Assembly: GCA_019057475.1 (NCBI GenBank)
Contig: DXJO01000038.1
Coordinates: 20,801 to 84,800, forward strand
DNA from: Candidatus Thorarchaeota archaeon
GTDB lineage: Archaea; Asgardarchaeota; Thorarchaeia; Thorarchaeales; Thorarchaeaceae
Reading direction: 5' to 3'
Length of the DNA: 64,000 nt
The notes below the pieces were generated by a model. The model worked only from the letters and a program-made list of their open reading frames with translations, was not told the origin of the DNA and searched no databases. The stretch's first letter is position 1. Every line of letters starts with the position of its first letter. This document shows, piece by piece, positions 9,369 to 17,965 of the stretch. The position numbers and the translations under genes were made by a program.

Positions 9369-10568
9369 ATGATTGACTTTTCGCTATCCAAGGAGCAACT
9401 CGAGCTGCAGAGAAGAGCGCGCGAGTTCGCACACCAGTACATGATTCCTTACGCCAAGTACTACGACAAGACCGGTGAGTTTCCGTTCCCGATTATGAAA
9501 CGATGTTGGGAGTCTGGGCTGATGAACCTTGGAATTCCAAAAGAGTATGGGGGACCTGGACTGGGAATCCTAGAGCAATGCATTGTCGTTGAGGAAATGG
9601 CCGCAGGTTGTCCGGGAATGACCACAAGCATCTATGTCAACAGTCTTGGCGCTGAACCAATTCTGGTTGCTGGAACTGACGAACAGAAGGAGAAGTACCT
9701 GAGGCCCCTCACAGAAGACTTGAAATTTGTCAGCTTTGCGTGCTCTGAACCGTATATGGGTAGCGATGTTGCGGGCATAAGGACTCGGGCAAAGAAAGAG
9801 GGTAATGGTTACGTACTGAACGGTTCGAAGTTCTGGATCACTAATGCACCATATGCTGACTATTTCACAGTCTTTGCGAGTCTGGATCCCAGCAAACGAC
9901 ACAAGGCTCTCTGCGCTTTCATAGTCGACGCCGATACACCTGGAGTGAGAACGGGGCCGCCTGTGGAAAAGATGGGACATCGCGCATCCACGACTTCCTC
10001 AGTCATATTCAAGGATGCCAAGGTACCAGCAGAGAATCTATTGGGATCAGAGGGAATGGGCTTCTCAATTGCCATGCAGACCTTCTCAATGACTAGGCCC
10101 GCGATTGCTGCTTTCTCCACTGGTCTTGCTAGAGCAGCAATGGAGTATGCTAGGGCGTATGTGGACAAGAGAGAGGTTTTCACGAAGAAACTGCGTAAAT
10201 TCGACGTAATCCAGTTCAAACTAGCCGAGATGTACATGAAAATCGAGGCATCTCGCGCATTGTACCTCAAGGCCGCGTGGACCGCGGATAAGGGTGAAAA
10301 TGCAACAGTGCCTGCTAGCGTGGCCAAGGCATATGCTACGGACGCTGCAATGGAGGTTGCAAGTGAAGCTCTGCAGATTCATGGTGGGTACGGCTACATA
10401 GACCAGTATCCCCTTGAGAAACTGTTTCGTGACGCGAAGCTCTATCAAATTTATGAGGGTACAAGCGAGATACAACGGCTCATTCTCGGCAGGCATGTGC
10501 TTGATGGCTACGTTCCTGCCATGGAAAAGATACCAAAATGGGGCAGTAAAAAAGCCCCCGATTTCTGA
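9369..10568 (+). CDS. Acyl-CoA dehydrogenase
   Basis: FAD enzyme that introduces the alpha-beta double bond in acyl-CoA. Its 399 aa are full length. Visible signatures: CSEPYMGSDVAGIRTRA (the family's E/P-GSD FAD/substrate motif), KFWITNAPYADYF, and the C-terminal ALQIHGGYGYIDQYPLEK and IYEGTSEIQRLILGR, where the glutamate of YEGT is the usual catalytic base. The ATG follows AGGGGAGC. It stands alone; ETF genes are not in the window, though the Hdr operon upstream could supply an electron acceptor route. Substrate chain length cannot be assigned. Confidence 0.95.
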   Translation: MIDFSLSKEQLELQRRAREFAHQYMIPYAKYYDKTGEFPFPIMKRCWESGLMNLGIPKEYGGPGLGILEQCIVVEEMAAGCPGMTTSIYVNSLGAEPILVAGTDEQKEKYLRPLTEDLKFVSFACSEPYMGSDVAGIRTRAKKEGNGYVLNGSKFWITNAPYADYFTVFASLDPSKRHKALCAFIVDADTPGVRTGPPVEKMGHRASTTSSVIFKDAKVPAENLLGSEGMGFSIAMQTFSMTRPAIAAFSTGLARAAMEYARAYVDKREVFTKKLRKFDVIQFKLAEMYMKIEASRALYLKAAWTADKGENATVPASVAKAYATDAAMEVASEALQIHGGYGYIDQYPLEKLFRDAKLYQIYEGTSEIQRLILGRHVLDGYVPAMEKIPKWGSKKAPDF

Positions 10569-10712
10569 GCATCAGGGGGCGAGAATCCGCATTACCTGTT
10601 TTCAGCGCTAGGCCTGACTTTCCAGGGTATCTCATCGCAACTAAACTAGACAAGTCCGGATGAAACAGACTTATGATGCGAAGATATCGGTTCTCAAAGG
10701 GAGGAATGAACC

Positions 10713-11081
10713 ATGCTAGTTCGACGCCTTGAGAACCTCAAGGAAATCATTGCTATCGACGAAACAATCCTTCGTGAGATTATCAATCCCCTGCACGATG
10801 ATGGAAATCTGAAACTAGGCTACAGTATGGCCCATGCCATAGTCAAACCGGGTAATGCCGCACTATCTCATAGAATCAAGACATCCTCAGAGATATACTA
10901 CATTCTCAAAGGAAACGGACGCATGTATGTTGATGAGGAGTCTGAGGATGTGGGCCCCGGCGACACGATATACGTTCCCCCGAACGCAATACAATACATC
11001 GAGAACACAGGTGATACTAACCTGGTGTTCCTATGTATGGTGTATCCTTCGTGGCGGGCGGAGGATGAAGAGCTCGTTTAA
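10713..11081 (+). CDS. Cupin-domain protein
   Basis: 122-aa single-domain cupin (small beta barrel). Motif 1 is recognisable as the segment with SHRIKTSSEIYYILKGNGRM and motif 2 as GDTIYVPPNAIQYIENTG. The metal set is partial (His, Glu and a poorly matched later position), so metal binding is plausible but not certain. The ATG follows a strong GGGAGGAATGAACC ribosome site. These stand-alone cupins are often mannose-6-phosphate-isomerase-like or regulatory sugar-binding proteins. The glycosyltransferase downstream fits a sugar context, but the function is not proven. Confidence 0.82.
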   Translation: MLVRRLENLKEIIAIDETILREIINPLHDDGNLKLGYSMAHAIVKPGNAALSHRIKTSSEIYYILKGNGRMYVDEESEDVGPGDTIYVPPNAIQYIENTGDTNLVFLCMVYPSWRAEDEELV

Positions 11082-11188
11082 GCTCGCAATCGAAGTGCCT
11101 CTACTCCAAGCCTTCCAATTGAACCGAGCAGAACCCATAAAGCAGTGATTGACGCCAACAATATCTGAGGTGTGGGAGGTGACCTGGA

Positions 11189-12469
11189 CTGACAAGAACG
11201 GAGATCAAGAGTATTTGCATGTTAAGCACACACGGCTACGTTGATTTTGAACCTCAGCTAGGTAGAACGGACACTGGCGGGCAGGTCGTATACGTGCTCC
11301 AGCTGTCCAAGGCTCTTTCCAAACAGGGCATAATAGTCGACATCTACACTAGGTGGTTTGACAAATTAAAAGAAAGCGTTGAGCATGACCTCGGTGATAA
11401 CAATCTGAGGATAGTCCGAATACCTGCAGGACCCATGGAATTCGTACCAAAGGAAGAGATCTATGACATTCTGCCTGAGTTGGCTGACAATATGACCAAG
11501 TTCATCCGAAAGAATGAGTTGAACTACGACCTATTTCATGCGCACTACGTTGATGCGGGAGTAGTGGCGGTGATTGTGGCCAAGGCTCTTGACAAACCTG
11601 TCTTCTTTACCTCACACTCCCTTGGTGCTTGGAAACGCGAGCGGATGAAAGGACATTCTGAGGAAATGGAGAAGAAATACAGGTTCAACCAAAGGATTAG
11701 GGATGAACAGATGGTCTTCCGTGCAGTCAATGGACAGACCGCCACAACGAAGGCTCAGATACAGATCATGAAATTACTCTATGACTTCCAGTCCGAGAAC
11801 ACTGTGATTATCCCTCCCGGCGTTGATATTGAAGCATTCCATCCAGAAGAAGCATCAGGCGATTCGGAGTTGCCAGCGAACTATATCTTCTGTCTCAGCA
11901 GAATCGATGAGAATAAGGGACACGAGGTCCTCCTCAATGCCTTCGACCTTGTGCGGCGGAAAGTGTCGGGTATTCACCTGGTGATAGGTGGAGGGTCTCC
12001 ATCCCCCAAACCTAGAGAAGTGAAGCTTCTCAAAAAGATTCAGAGAATAATCGAGGAGCACGGCATGGGTGACCTAGTCCATGTCATAGGATATGTCCCA
12101 GACGAGAAAATGCGTGCTCTCTATAAGCGAGCAAGGTTGTTCGTGCTCCCTTCAACTTTCGAGCCATTTGGCATGACCGCCTTGGAAGGCATGGCCTGCA
12201 GAACGCCAACTGTGGTATCCAAGTTCGCAGGAATATCCGAGTTCCTACATGACCACAGGGACTGCATTATCACAGATCCTACGAGCCAAGAGGAGTTCTC
12301 AATTGCCATTGTTGAGTTGCTGGAGAACAGGGAACTTGCAGAGAGAATCGGCCGGGCGGGACTGGCCCTAGTCCGCGATAGATTCAGTTGGGAGGCCATC
12401 GCTGAGAAGCACATGGAGTTCTACAGAGATTTCATGAACAGACCACCAGATGCCAAGTCGGAATCATGA
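11189..12469 (+). CDS. GT4 glycosyltransferase, sucrose-phosphate-synthase-like
   Basis: Retaining GT-B glycosyltransferase. N-terminal acceptor domain shows MLSTHGYVDFEPQLGRTDTG with GGQVVYVLQLSKAL, a signature of the sucrose synthase/phosphate synthase branch. The C-terminal nucleotide-sugar domain has IPPGVDIEAFHPEE, YIFCLSRIDENKGHE and the ExxxxxxxE region PSTFEPFGMTALEGMA. The first ATG (11219) would cut into the first Rossmann strand. Upstream in frame, IKSIC completes that strand, and CTG 11189 sits seven bases after GGGAGGTGA, so I place the start there; no ATG, GTG or TTG exists between the TGA at 11180 and 11219. Donor and acceptor are unknown. Confidence 0.86.
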   Translation: MTRTEIKSICMLSTHGYVDFEPQLGRTDTGGQVVYVLQLSKALSKQGIIVDIYTRWFDKLKESVEHDLGDNNLRIVRIPAGPMEFVPKEEIYDILPELADNMTKFIRKNELNYDLFHAHYVDAGVVAVIVAKALDKPVFFTSHSLGAWKRERMKGHSEEMEKKYRFNQRIRDEQMVFRAVNGQTATTKAQIQIMKLLYDFQSENTVIIPPGVDIEAFHPEEASGDSELPANYIFCLSRIDENKGHEVLLNAFDLVRRKVSGIHLVIGGGSPSPKPREVKLLKKIQRIIEEHGMGDLVHVIGYVPDEKMRALYKRARLFVLPSTFEPFGMTALEGMACRTPTVVSKFAGISEFLHDHRDCIITDPTSQEEFSIAIVELLENRELAERIGRAGLALVRDRFSWEAIAEKHMEFYRDFMNRPPDAKSES

Positions 12470-12918
12470 AATAGAACTGAGAGTTCTTCACCTCACAATT
12501 GCTTGGTGTCCTTAGTGACAAGGAAGAAACTCGAAACCCAAAAAACAAGAAAGCCGCCCGAGTCTAAGCCCCGACAGGTGTTCGATGATTTCTCGTTCGG
12601 CGCTGCTGTCTTAGTCGCGTCGTTTTACACTCATCGTAAGCGGTTCGTCGCTCAGCTTTGCCTCTCGCCAATCAGCCCTTCATGCTGTCTTAGTCGCTTT
12701 GCCATCTTTCGATTGGGTTTCTGGCTTCGCTCAGCATGACCAGACTCAGCACGTCTGTCGTTAGCGTACTCCTCGGACGGCTATCTAACTATTTAGACGC
12801 AAATAAAGATAAACTTTGTGAATGACACTGGAGCAGGATTGCTGAAAGCAATCAGGTTCATCTATGCATTGCTCTGTCCTGCAAATGGCAAGGCAATCAC
12901 GATAAGGAAGAGGGCAGC
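12470..12918. other. Intergenic region without a convincing gene; repeats and hairpins
   Basis: About 450 bases between the glycosyltransferase and the PD-(D/E)XK gene. GCTGTCTTAGTCGC occurs at about 12605 and GCTGTCTTAGTCGC again at about 12683, a 14-base direct repeat. A 6-bp hairpin (GATTGC-TGAAA-GCAATC) sits at 12838-12854, inside a longer pairing of GCAGGA with TCCTGC. A 78-codon open frame at 12503 has low-complexity, unlikely protein content. The region marks the left edge of the accessory island and may hold an unannotated RNA. Confidence 0.4.
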
Positions 12919-13662
12919 CTATGCTTCGAATAGGCCATTTGCTTTCAGGATCATGGCAAGGTAACGATGAGGTGGAACCTGTACGACACGCCCCAAATCA
13001 ACATTCAAGATGTAGATGGAGTCAAGTGCAGTCTGAGCAAGCAAGTCCATTGCGATTGATGGCGACGAGTAATAGGTATCACAGAGAGCCTTCAGTTGCT
13101 GCAGTTCTTTCTTTTTGCGATCCTCTGGAAAACGGAGAAGGATTTCAGGTACTTGTAGAACATGGTAACCGGGTGTGGCTAGGGCGAATCTTTGGCTATG
13201 ACCACTATACCGGGCTATCTTTGCAGCAATCCGTGCCTGTCTATAGCGTATGGGTGCGAGAGCAGCCTCTGGCGGTACGAATCCGGTTTCCACTTCTACC
13301 ACTAGTGTTTTCCTAGGCCCTGGCGTAGTATTGTCCCTTCTGTATGGCTTCTGGTCGCTACGACTAGGTGAGTCTGTCGAAAATGCTGATTCTTCTGAGC
13401 GAGAGCTCACAGCATATATGTCGGCAACTAGGGCGCCACCATCAAGCGGATGTTCCACAACTACTCGGTACCCATGCTCAATTAGATGCCAGGCACAAAG
13501 AACCTCCATTACACTGTGGTTGATCTTCACGAGGCGTCGCTTGTGAAGGCTCACCAGCCTATTCCGGACTTCAACCAGCTGCTGCATCACTTTTGGATTT
13601 GGCCTAGGCTTGATTTGCATAAGCAGACGGTCCAAATCTCGGGAGAACTTGTCTTTCGCCAC
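12919..13662 (-). CDS. PD-(D/E)XK nuclease-like protein
   Basis: 247-aa protein with the core pattern of the restriction-endonuclease-like fold: helix with Glu (SVMEVLCAWHLIEHGYRVVVE), then LVADIYAV carrying the Asp, a variable loop of about 40 residues, and TLVVEVETGFV carrying the E-x-E in place of E-x-K. The N-terminus is basic (RRLVKINHSVME), suiting nucleic-acid contact. It stands divergently from the hairpin-rich repeat at 13757. No known restriction-modification partner is adjacent. Fold assignment is from motif order only; a cellular role in DNA defence or repair is inference from its position in the accessory island. Confidence 0.65.
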   Translation of the reverse strand: MAKDKFSRDLDRLLMQIKPRPNPKVMQQLVEVRNRLVSLHKRRLVKINHSVMEVLCAWHLIEHGYRVVVEHPLDGGALVADIYAVSSRSEESAFSTDSPSRSDQKPYRRDNTTPGPRKTLVVEVETGFVPPEAALAPIRYRQARIAAKIARYSGHSQRFALATPGYHVLQVPEILLRFPEDRKKKELQQLKALCDTYYSSPSIAMDLLAQTALDSIYILNVDLGRVVQVPPHRYLAMILKANGLFEA

Positions 13663-13756
13663 GATGTCACCAACTCAGTTCTTACTGTGCTGTGGACTCT
13701 CGTGCCTTTTGATATGAAGTCCCTAAGAGCCTACCGCTGTTCTGGTTGGAGTTTCA

Positions 13757-14045
13757 TAGGAAGGAGGGGAGGCTTACCCCGAAAGCCCGGAGGAATGCTC
13801 GTCATTCTAAACGGAAATCCTCACGGCCCCAGAGCTTGTCAGGCTCGAAAGGGTCATCCGTGGCTGAGTACTGTGAACAGGCGACTCTCGAGTCGTTTGA
13901 GAGTGCTACCGATCCCGCCATGGCAAAAACCGCGGAAACACCGTCTGCCGCCATCGACGCTCTAAAGGCCTCTGACAGTCATGGCAAAGCAGTGCAGCGG
14001 ACTGAAGCTCAGTCTGGAAAGAGGGATAATGTTCCTGTGAAGTTA
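13757..14045 (+). repeat. Stand-alone copy of the TnpB 3'-end repeat (omega-RNA-like element)
   Basis: This stretch closely matches 27069-27349, the 3' part of the tnpB gene, on the same strand, but no tnpB body is present here. Predicted hairpins shared by both copies: GGCTT/AAGCC; a three-part stem CACGG/CCGTG enclosing CCC/GGG and GAGC/GCTC; CGACT-CTCG-AGTCG; GCCAT/ATGGC; and GACTGA-AGC-TCAGTC. Most differences between the copies lie in loops or between stems. An open frame runs through it, but the translation is low complexity. Either a relic of a second TnpB element or an independent guide-RNA-like gene. Confidence 0.75.
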
Positions 14046-14085
14046 GGGTACTATCCTCTTTGCTGGGAACATTGATGTGTGCACA

Positions 14086-14409
14086 TCAGCTATTTGGACT
14101 CTCCTGAGGGGTAATTCTGTAGTAAAACACATTCTTGCCCAAGGTGAACTTAGCAATCAGTCCCTTGTTTTTGAGTCTAGTTAGGGTTCTTCGTATCTGA
14201 TTTGCCGGCTTCCCGACTAGGTTGGATATTTCACGTATGGTATGAGTCGCATCACAAAGAAGATAGACTATCTTCTGTTCTCCCGTCAAGGCATATCTCT
14301 CAGGCTGTGCAGGTGAAATATGCATCTGCAGTAGTGCTGACAGTAGACCCGATATCCTATCTAATATAACCAGCAGCTTATTCTCAAACTCATTGTTTCT
14401 CGATGTCAA
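14086..14409 (-). CDS. Winged-helix transcriptional regulator
   Basis: 107-aa DNA-binding protein of the MarR/ArsR-like type. The core is LTGEQKIVYLLCDATHTIRE followed by ISNLVGKPANQIRRTLTRLKNKGLI (helix-turn-helix) and a wing with KFTLGKNVFYYRI. The N-terminal helix (KLLVILDRISGLLSALLQM) likely dimerises. Start is TTG at 14409; the next in-frame ATG would remove the first helix. It converges on the repeat element at 13757. No ligand-binding cysteines or metal site are visible. Confidence 0.75.
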   Translation of the reverse strand: MTSRNNEFENKLLVILDRISGLLSALLQMHISPAQPERYALTGEQKIVYLLCDATHTIREISNLVGKPANQIRRTLTRLKNKGLIAKFTLGKNVFYYRITPQESPNS

Positions 14410-14637
14410 CTTGCTACTTCTCCATAACTCTTAGATCCGTTGATGGCATCTTGAGTGGAATCTAACTGAAACGCCAAGATATGACACCAATAAGGGATAT
14501 TTATGCTTCCTTTGTTAGTCAGAACTAGGCCAATCGTTGTCTGTGTAATTAAGAAATTACTTGGCAGGCACAAACCAGCCGCCATACGATCATTTCAATT
14601 GACTGATTTACAATGCCTCTTAGAGATATGAACATCA

Positions 14638-15468
14638 TCATTTCTTCTTCTTGACGAGCCGGCCCTTCTCGTCCATTACTCCTTTTATGATTCCTATGAT
14701 TCGAAGCAGCATAATCACAGCTGCGTTTGCATTTTTCCTAATCGAAATCATCTTCTTCTTAGTGACGAAATCTACGACGCTATGCGCTGACTCATTTCCT
14801 TTCCTTCGAAGGCCCTTGATAGAAGCCAGATGGTTTTTCGTGAAACCATACTTCACATAGTCACCAGATATCTGCTCGAAGTTTAGAACTAAGGATTTTA
14901 GGGGGAGAAAACGGTTCGTACCATCATCAAAATACATCTTATGTTGATTCGTCGGTTCATACTTAAAGCGTAGAATATCAATTACTAGATTCTCCACCAG
15001 CTTTCTCAGCATGACACGTGCAGAGGAAAATGCTTCGTACTCAAAGCAGGTGTTAATCTCATCGATTAGCAAACTGTATACCTTGTCAACTCTATACACG
15101 TTTTCAATGTCTATGAAGTCAGGTTGCGAAGGCATCTTCCGGCTAGGTACACTAGTTTCCGCTTTTTCTCCGGGCAAATACATTTGTCCGGGAACTACCA
15201 TTGGGATTTCTTGGGCTAGATCCTTGAACTTCTGTGCAGAACGTTTCCTCATCACGAAGACCATAGTTTCTTTCTTGCATAATGGACATTCGACTCTGCA
15301 AATTCCTTTCTGTATATCCTCACCTGACCGACCTATTTTCATCTGGAATTTGCTGTACTCTTCCGGTTTGAAGTAGAATGCATACCACCCATGCTTGTCA
15401 AAAGCCAGTCGGAGATTCCTACCACAGTCTTCAGTTTGACAGACGATAGGAATGACTACTCCGCTCAT
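14638..15468 (-). CDS. DUF4145 (HEPN-like) protein with N-terminal zinc ribbon
   Basis: 276-aa protein. The N-terminus has paired cysteines (VCQTEDCGRN and RVECPLCKKE), a zinc-ribbon-like pattern. The C-terminal 130 residues match DUF4145: helix SSARVMLRKLVENLVIDIL and GLRRKGNESAHSVVDF, the R-x4-N-x3-H element related to HEPN RNases. A lysine-rich tail ends the protein. DUF4145 genes are frequent in restriction and anti-phage loci, often as accessory modules. It lies alone on the minus strand between the winged-helix gene and the broken paralog at 15523. Catalysis is unproven. Confidence 0.72.
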   Translation of the reverse strand: MSGVVIPIVCQTEDCGRNLRLAFDKHGWYAFYFKPEEYSKFQMKIGRSGEDIQKGICRVECPLCKKETMVFVMRKRSAQKFKDLAQEIPMVVPGQMYLPGEKAETSVPSRKMPSQPDFIDIENVYRVDKVYSLLIDEINTCFEYEAFSSARVMLRKLVENLVIDILRFKYEPTNQHKMYFDDGTNRFLPLKSLVLNFEQISGDYVKYGFTKNHLASIKGLRRKGNESAHSVVDFVTKKKMISIRKNANAAVIMLLRIIGIIKGVMDEKGRLVKKKK

Positions 15469-15522
15469 GCAATATCACCACAGACAGACAACATCAGCTC
15501 GAATACAACTGCTCGTGTCCAT

Positions 15523-15955
15523 CTACACTGCGGAGTCCATCTTCTTTTCACACTTAAAAATGACTTCTCCTGCCATTTGAAGTGCCCAACAAATCCTATC
15601 AGGCCTGATCGCGTAGTTGTCACCTTCTTTCTCGAATCCGTCAGCGAGGCCTTCCTGTTTACTTGAAAGATATGTCGCAAGAGAGTCAGGATTAATCATC
15701 AATACATTCTGCAACTCATCTTTCGACATCCCTTGAGGATACTGTAACATCAATGCGCATACAATCTTCTGCTTTGCAGTAGCAGTTCCCTCGGGGAACG
15801 AGATTGCAGTCGCATATTGGTCCGATGCCAACATATGTCGCAACCTTGAGCTTAGTTAATCCAATCTCAATTTCTATCAATGCATCCGACCAATTTTCAA
15901 ATTCGCCGACTTGCAGTTCGTAGTTATTATAGAATGCTGAGAACGTCCGCTTCAT
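15523..15955 (-). pseudogene. Frameshifted member of the winged-helix paralog family
   Basis: Two overlapping frames together match the intact gene at 17008-17502. The first (start ATG 15955) gives YELQVGEFENWSDALIEIEI, matching TILSVGGHNWSDAIAKAAL. The second frame, entering near 15840, gives ASDQYATAISFP and KQKIVCALMLQYPQGMSKDE, matching IKSRIALALLLAFPERLSREE. The junction lies around 15835-15845, where one indel would restore a protein of about 140 aa. It is therefore a decayed gene, or less likely a sequencing error or a real frameshift site. It points left while its intact relatives point right. Confidence 0.68.
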
Positions 15956-16237
15956 TTTGACAGTACCTCCTACATCAGTGCACTACCCCATTTCCTCCAT
16001 TTTAATCTGGCGTATCGTGATGACTACATCATTAACTTGGGAATCCTTCGAGCAAGAAACATCATAGTGAATTGTGAAACGGTGGAGTCGCTTAACATAA
16101 TTACTACTCATGCAAAGATTAGTTGTTATAAACCCGGTCCACTAATGATGGGCGATAATCAAATATCGGTCTTCTTCATTTAATTAGCCTGACTCTGATA
16201 ATATAACTTGGGTTCTCCTGCGAAGGTGATTAAGCGT

Positions 16238-16762
16238 ATGGAAGAGATTGAAACTAAGGGGGTTATGCTGGAAAGAACTGTACGAAACACGATCGTGCGC
16301 ATCACTGCAAAGAACGGCGAATCTCTTGATGAAGCATACAATAGGCTCGCCGAAATATGCCAGAGTATTGAGGATACTGAAGCAGCCAAAGAGCGCGAGA
16401 AGTGGACTGAGGATATGCACCCAGAGGTGGAAGAAGCCACATCAAAAGTAGAGGCTCTCCTTGGTTTGGATGCCAATGAGAGAAGAGGAGTAAGCCTAAC
16501 AGATGAGTATCACATGGTTATACTGTCACTGCTAATGCATTTTGACGAGTGCAAGGGTTCCGTTTCCATCGCCAAGGAATGGAATATTAACAGCGGCAGA
16601 GTTTCACGAGTCTTCACAGCGTCGCGCAAGAAGCATGAGAAGTACAAGGGGCATTTCGAGAAATGCAAGATGGGAGGTTACCGTTTCACTAGAGAAGGCC
16701 TAAATCACGCATTGGAATATGGGGTGTCCGCGATATTGGGCGAAGAGAGTGATGTCGGCTAG
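16238..16762 (+). CDS. Winged-helix paralog 1 (array family)
   Basis: 174-aa protein with the two-part layout shared by the array. N-terminal 65 residues: strand-loop-helix (TIVRITAKNGESLDEAYNRL). C-terminal winged helix: YHMVILSLLMHFDECKGSVS, IAKEWNINSGRVSRVF, then HFEKCKMGGYRFTREGL. Start chosen as ATG 16238, eight bases after AAGGTGAT; upstream TTG 16208 and GTG 16226 have poorer sites. A TATA-like GTTATAAACC lies at about 16128-16137. It is the first gene of the rightward array and is separated from the next by 245 bases with no other gene. Function is unknown; sequence-specific DNA or RNA binding is likely. Confidence 0.72.
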   Translation: MEEIETKGVMLERTVRNTIVRITAKNGESLDEAYNRLAEICQSIEDTEAAKEREKWTEDMHPEVEEATSKVEALLGLDANERRGVSLTDEYHMVILSLLMHFDECKGSVSIAKEWNINSGRVSRVFTASRKKHEKYKGHFEKCKMGGYRFTREGLNHALEYGVSAILGEESDVG

Positions 16763-17007
16763 CAAGCTCTAGTTTCGTGAGTAGGTCATTTCCCGATTAG
16801 ATGTCGGAAGCAAATAGTTCGCGTTTCTTCATACCTAAATTGGAGTGTTAAGCATTCAATCTGGTTTCAGAGTCATGCTGCCTAGGATCCCCCATTGACA
16901 TCTCCTCTCATTCGATACCAACAAAGCTAATGCTGATGATTTGATGAAAAAGATTTAGTATAGGTTCGGTACTCTCAGCCAACGCGCAAGCAAAGGACCA
17001 TGGTAGT

Positions 17008-17502
17008 ATGACAAAGGAAGAGGAATCTATAGATGACAGTGGGGACTGGGTAGAGCTGCAGATCAAGCATGGCAATACCATACTGTCAGTGGGTGGACAC
17101 AACTGGTCTGACGCCATAGCAAAGGCAGCTCTTGGAAAGATGAAATGCAGAATTGCTGCAGTTGCAGGTTACGCAACAGAGTACAGTTCGGAGCTGAAAC
17201 AGTGGGTCATTGTGTTTGGAGAACCCATAGGCCAAATCAAGAGTCGAATTGCACTAGCGTTGCTGTTAGCTTTTCCAGAAAGGCTCTCAAGGGAGGAGTT
17301 GGTGAAGATGGTCGACATCAAGCCAAATCGGATTAGGGAGTATCTTACCAACACGAAAAAAGGCGTCAAACCCCACGTAGACGAAAACAAGAAGTCCGGC
17401 ATTATTCTGAATACCAAGGGCTACTCATGGGCGGTTGGGATTCTGGAATCAATTGAAGAAGCTAGATCCCACGAATCGAAAGGTGATGATATTGAGCAGT
17501 GA
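17008..17502 (+). CDS. Winged-helix paralog 2 (array family)
   Basis: 164-aa relative of its neighbours and the closest match to the broken gene at 15523. N-terminal domain: LQIKHGNTILSVGGHNWSDA; C-terminal winged helix: IKSRIALALLLAFPERLSRE followed by LVKMVDIKPNRIREYLTNTKKG and the wing GIILNTKGYSWAVGIL. This member and 15523 replace the KC-containing wing of the other paralogs with NTKGYSW-like sequence, forming a sub-branch. The next gene starts inside its last codons, so the four genes 17008-19464 form an operon. Confidence 0.7.
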   Translation: MTKEEESIDDSGDWVELQIKHGNTILSVGGHNWSDAIAKAALGKMKCRIAAVAGYATEYSSELKQWVIVFGEPIGQIKSRIALALLLAFPERLSREELVKMVDIKPNRIREYLTNTKKGVKPHVDENKKSGIILNTKGYSWAVGILESIEEARSHESKGDDIEQ

Positions 17503-17965
17503 TCAGACAGATTTGAAGATTCGATTGAGTAGAACGATGAATAACATCCAGATTGAAGTCTGGCTAAGCAGCGAAGATGAGTTCAGAGAAGGCTATGCGC
17601 TTCTCAGACGACTCTGCGAAAGGGCAGAATTTGAGGAACTCAGACTAGACCTGGGTCAATTTAGAGTCAGAGATGATGAAGGACACAGAATAGCTGAGCA
17701 AGTTACTGAGGGTACGCACAGAGTAGCTCTATCACTCCTTGATAGTTGGCCAGATTCCAAGAGAGTCACCGACATTCAAGTTGAAACCGGACTATCACAG
17801 GGACACGTTTCGAATATACTCGAGGGCCGTCGAGGCGACGTGGGACACTGGTTCGAGAAGGAGAGAGATCTCTGGAAGCTATCACCCATTGGAGTGAGAG
17901 CCATTGTCGAAGAGGTCGTTCCAGCCCTGTTTGAGCAACAACGTTCTGGAGGGGGAACTCAATGA
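17492..17965 (+). CDS. Winged-helix paralog 3 (array family)
   Basis: 157-aa protein. Start taken as TTG 17492, just after AAAGGTGAT; ATG 17486 is possible. With this start the N-terminus (SSDQTDLKIRLSR) aligns with those of paralogs 4 and 5. N-terminal domain: IQIEVWLSSEDEFREGYALL; winged helix: HRVALSLLDSWPDSKRVTDI, TGLSQGHVSNILEGRRGDV, then HWFEKERDLWKLSPIGVRAI. The stop overlaps the next ATG by four bases (ATGA). The recognition helix SQGHVSNILEGRR is close to that of paralog 4. Confidence 0.72.
   Translation: MSSDQTDLKIRLSRTMNNIQIEVWLSSEDEFREGYALLRRLCERAEFEELRLDLGQFRVRDDEGHRIAEQVTEGTHRVALSLLDSWPDSKRVTDIQVETGLSQGHVSNILEGRRGDVGHWFEKERDLWKLSPIGVRAIVEEVVPALFEQQRSGGGTQ

Noticed and set aside
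12503-12739. 78-codon open frame
   Set aside because: Composition unlike protein (Ser/Cys/Arg-rich, no ribosome site), and it spans the repeated GCTGTCTTAGTCGC sequence.
13746-14075. 109-codon open frame across the TnpB-tail repeat read as a small protein
   Set aside because: The sequence is hairpin-rich and its translation is low complexity; RNA structure explains it better. Not fully excluded.
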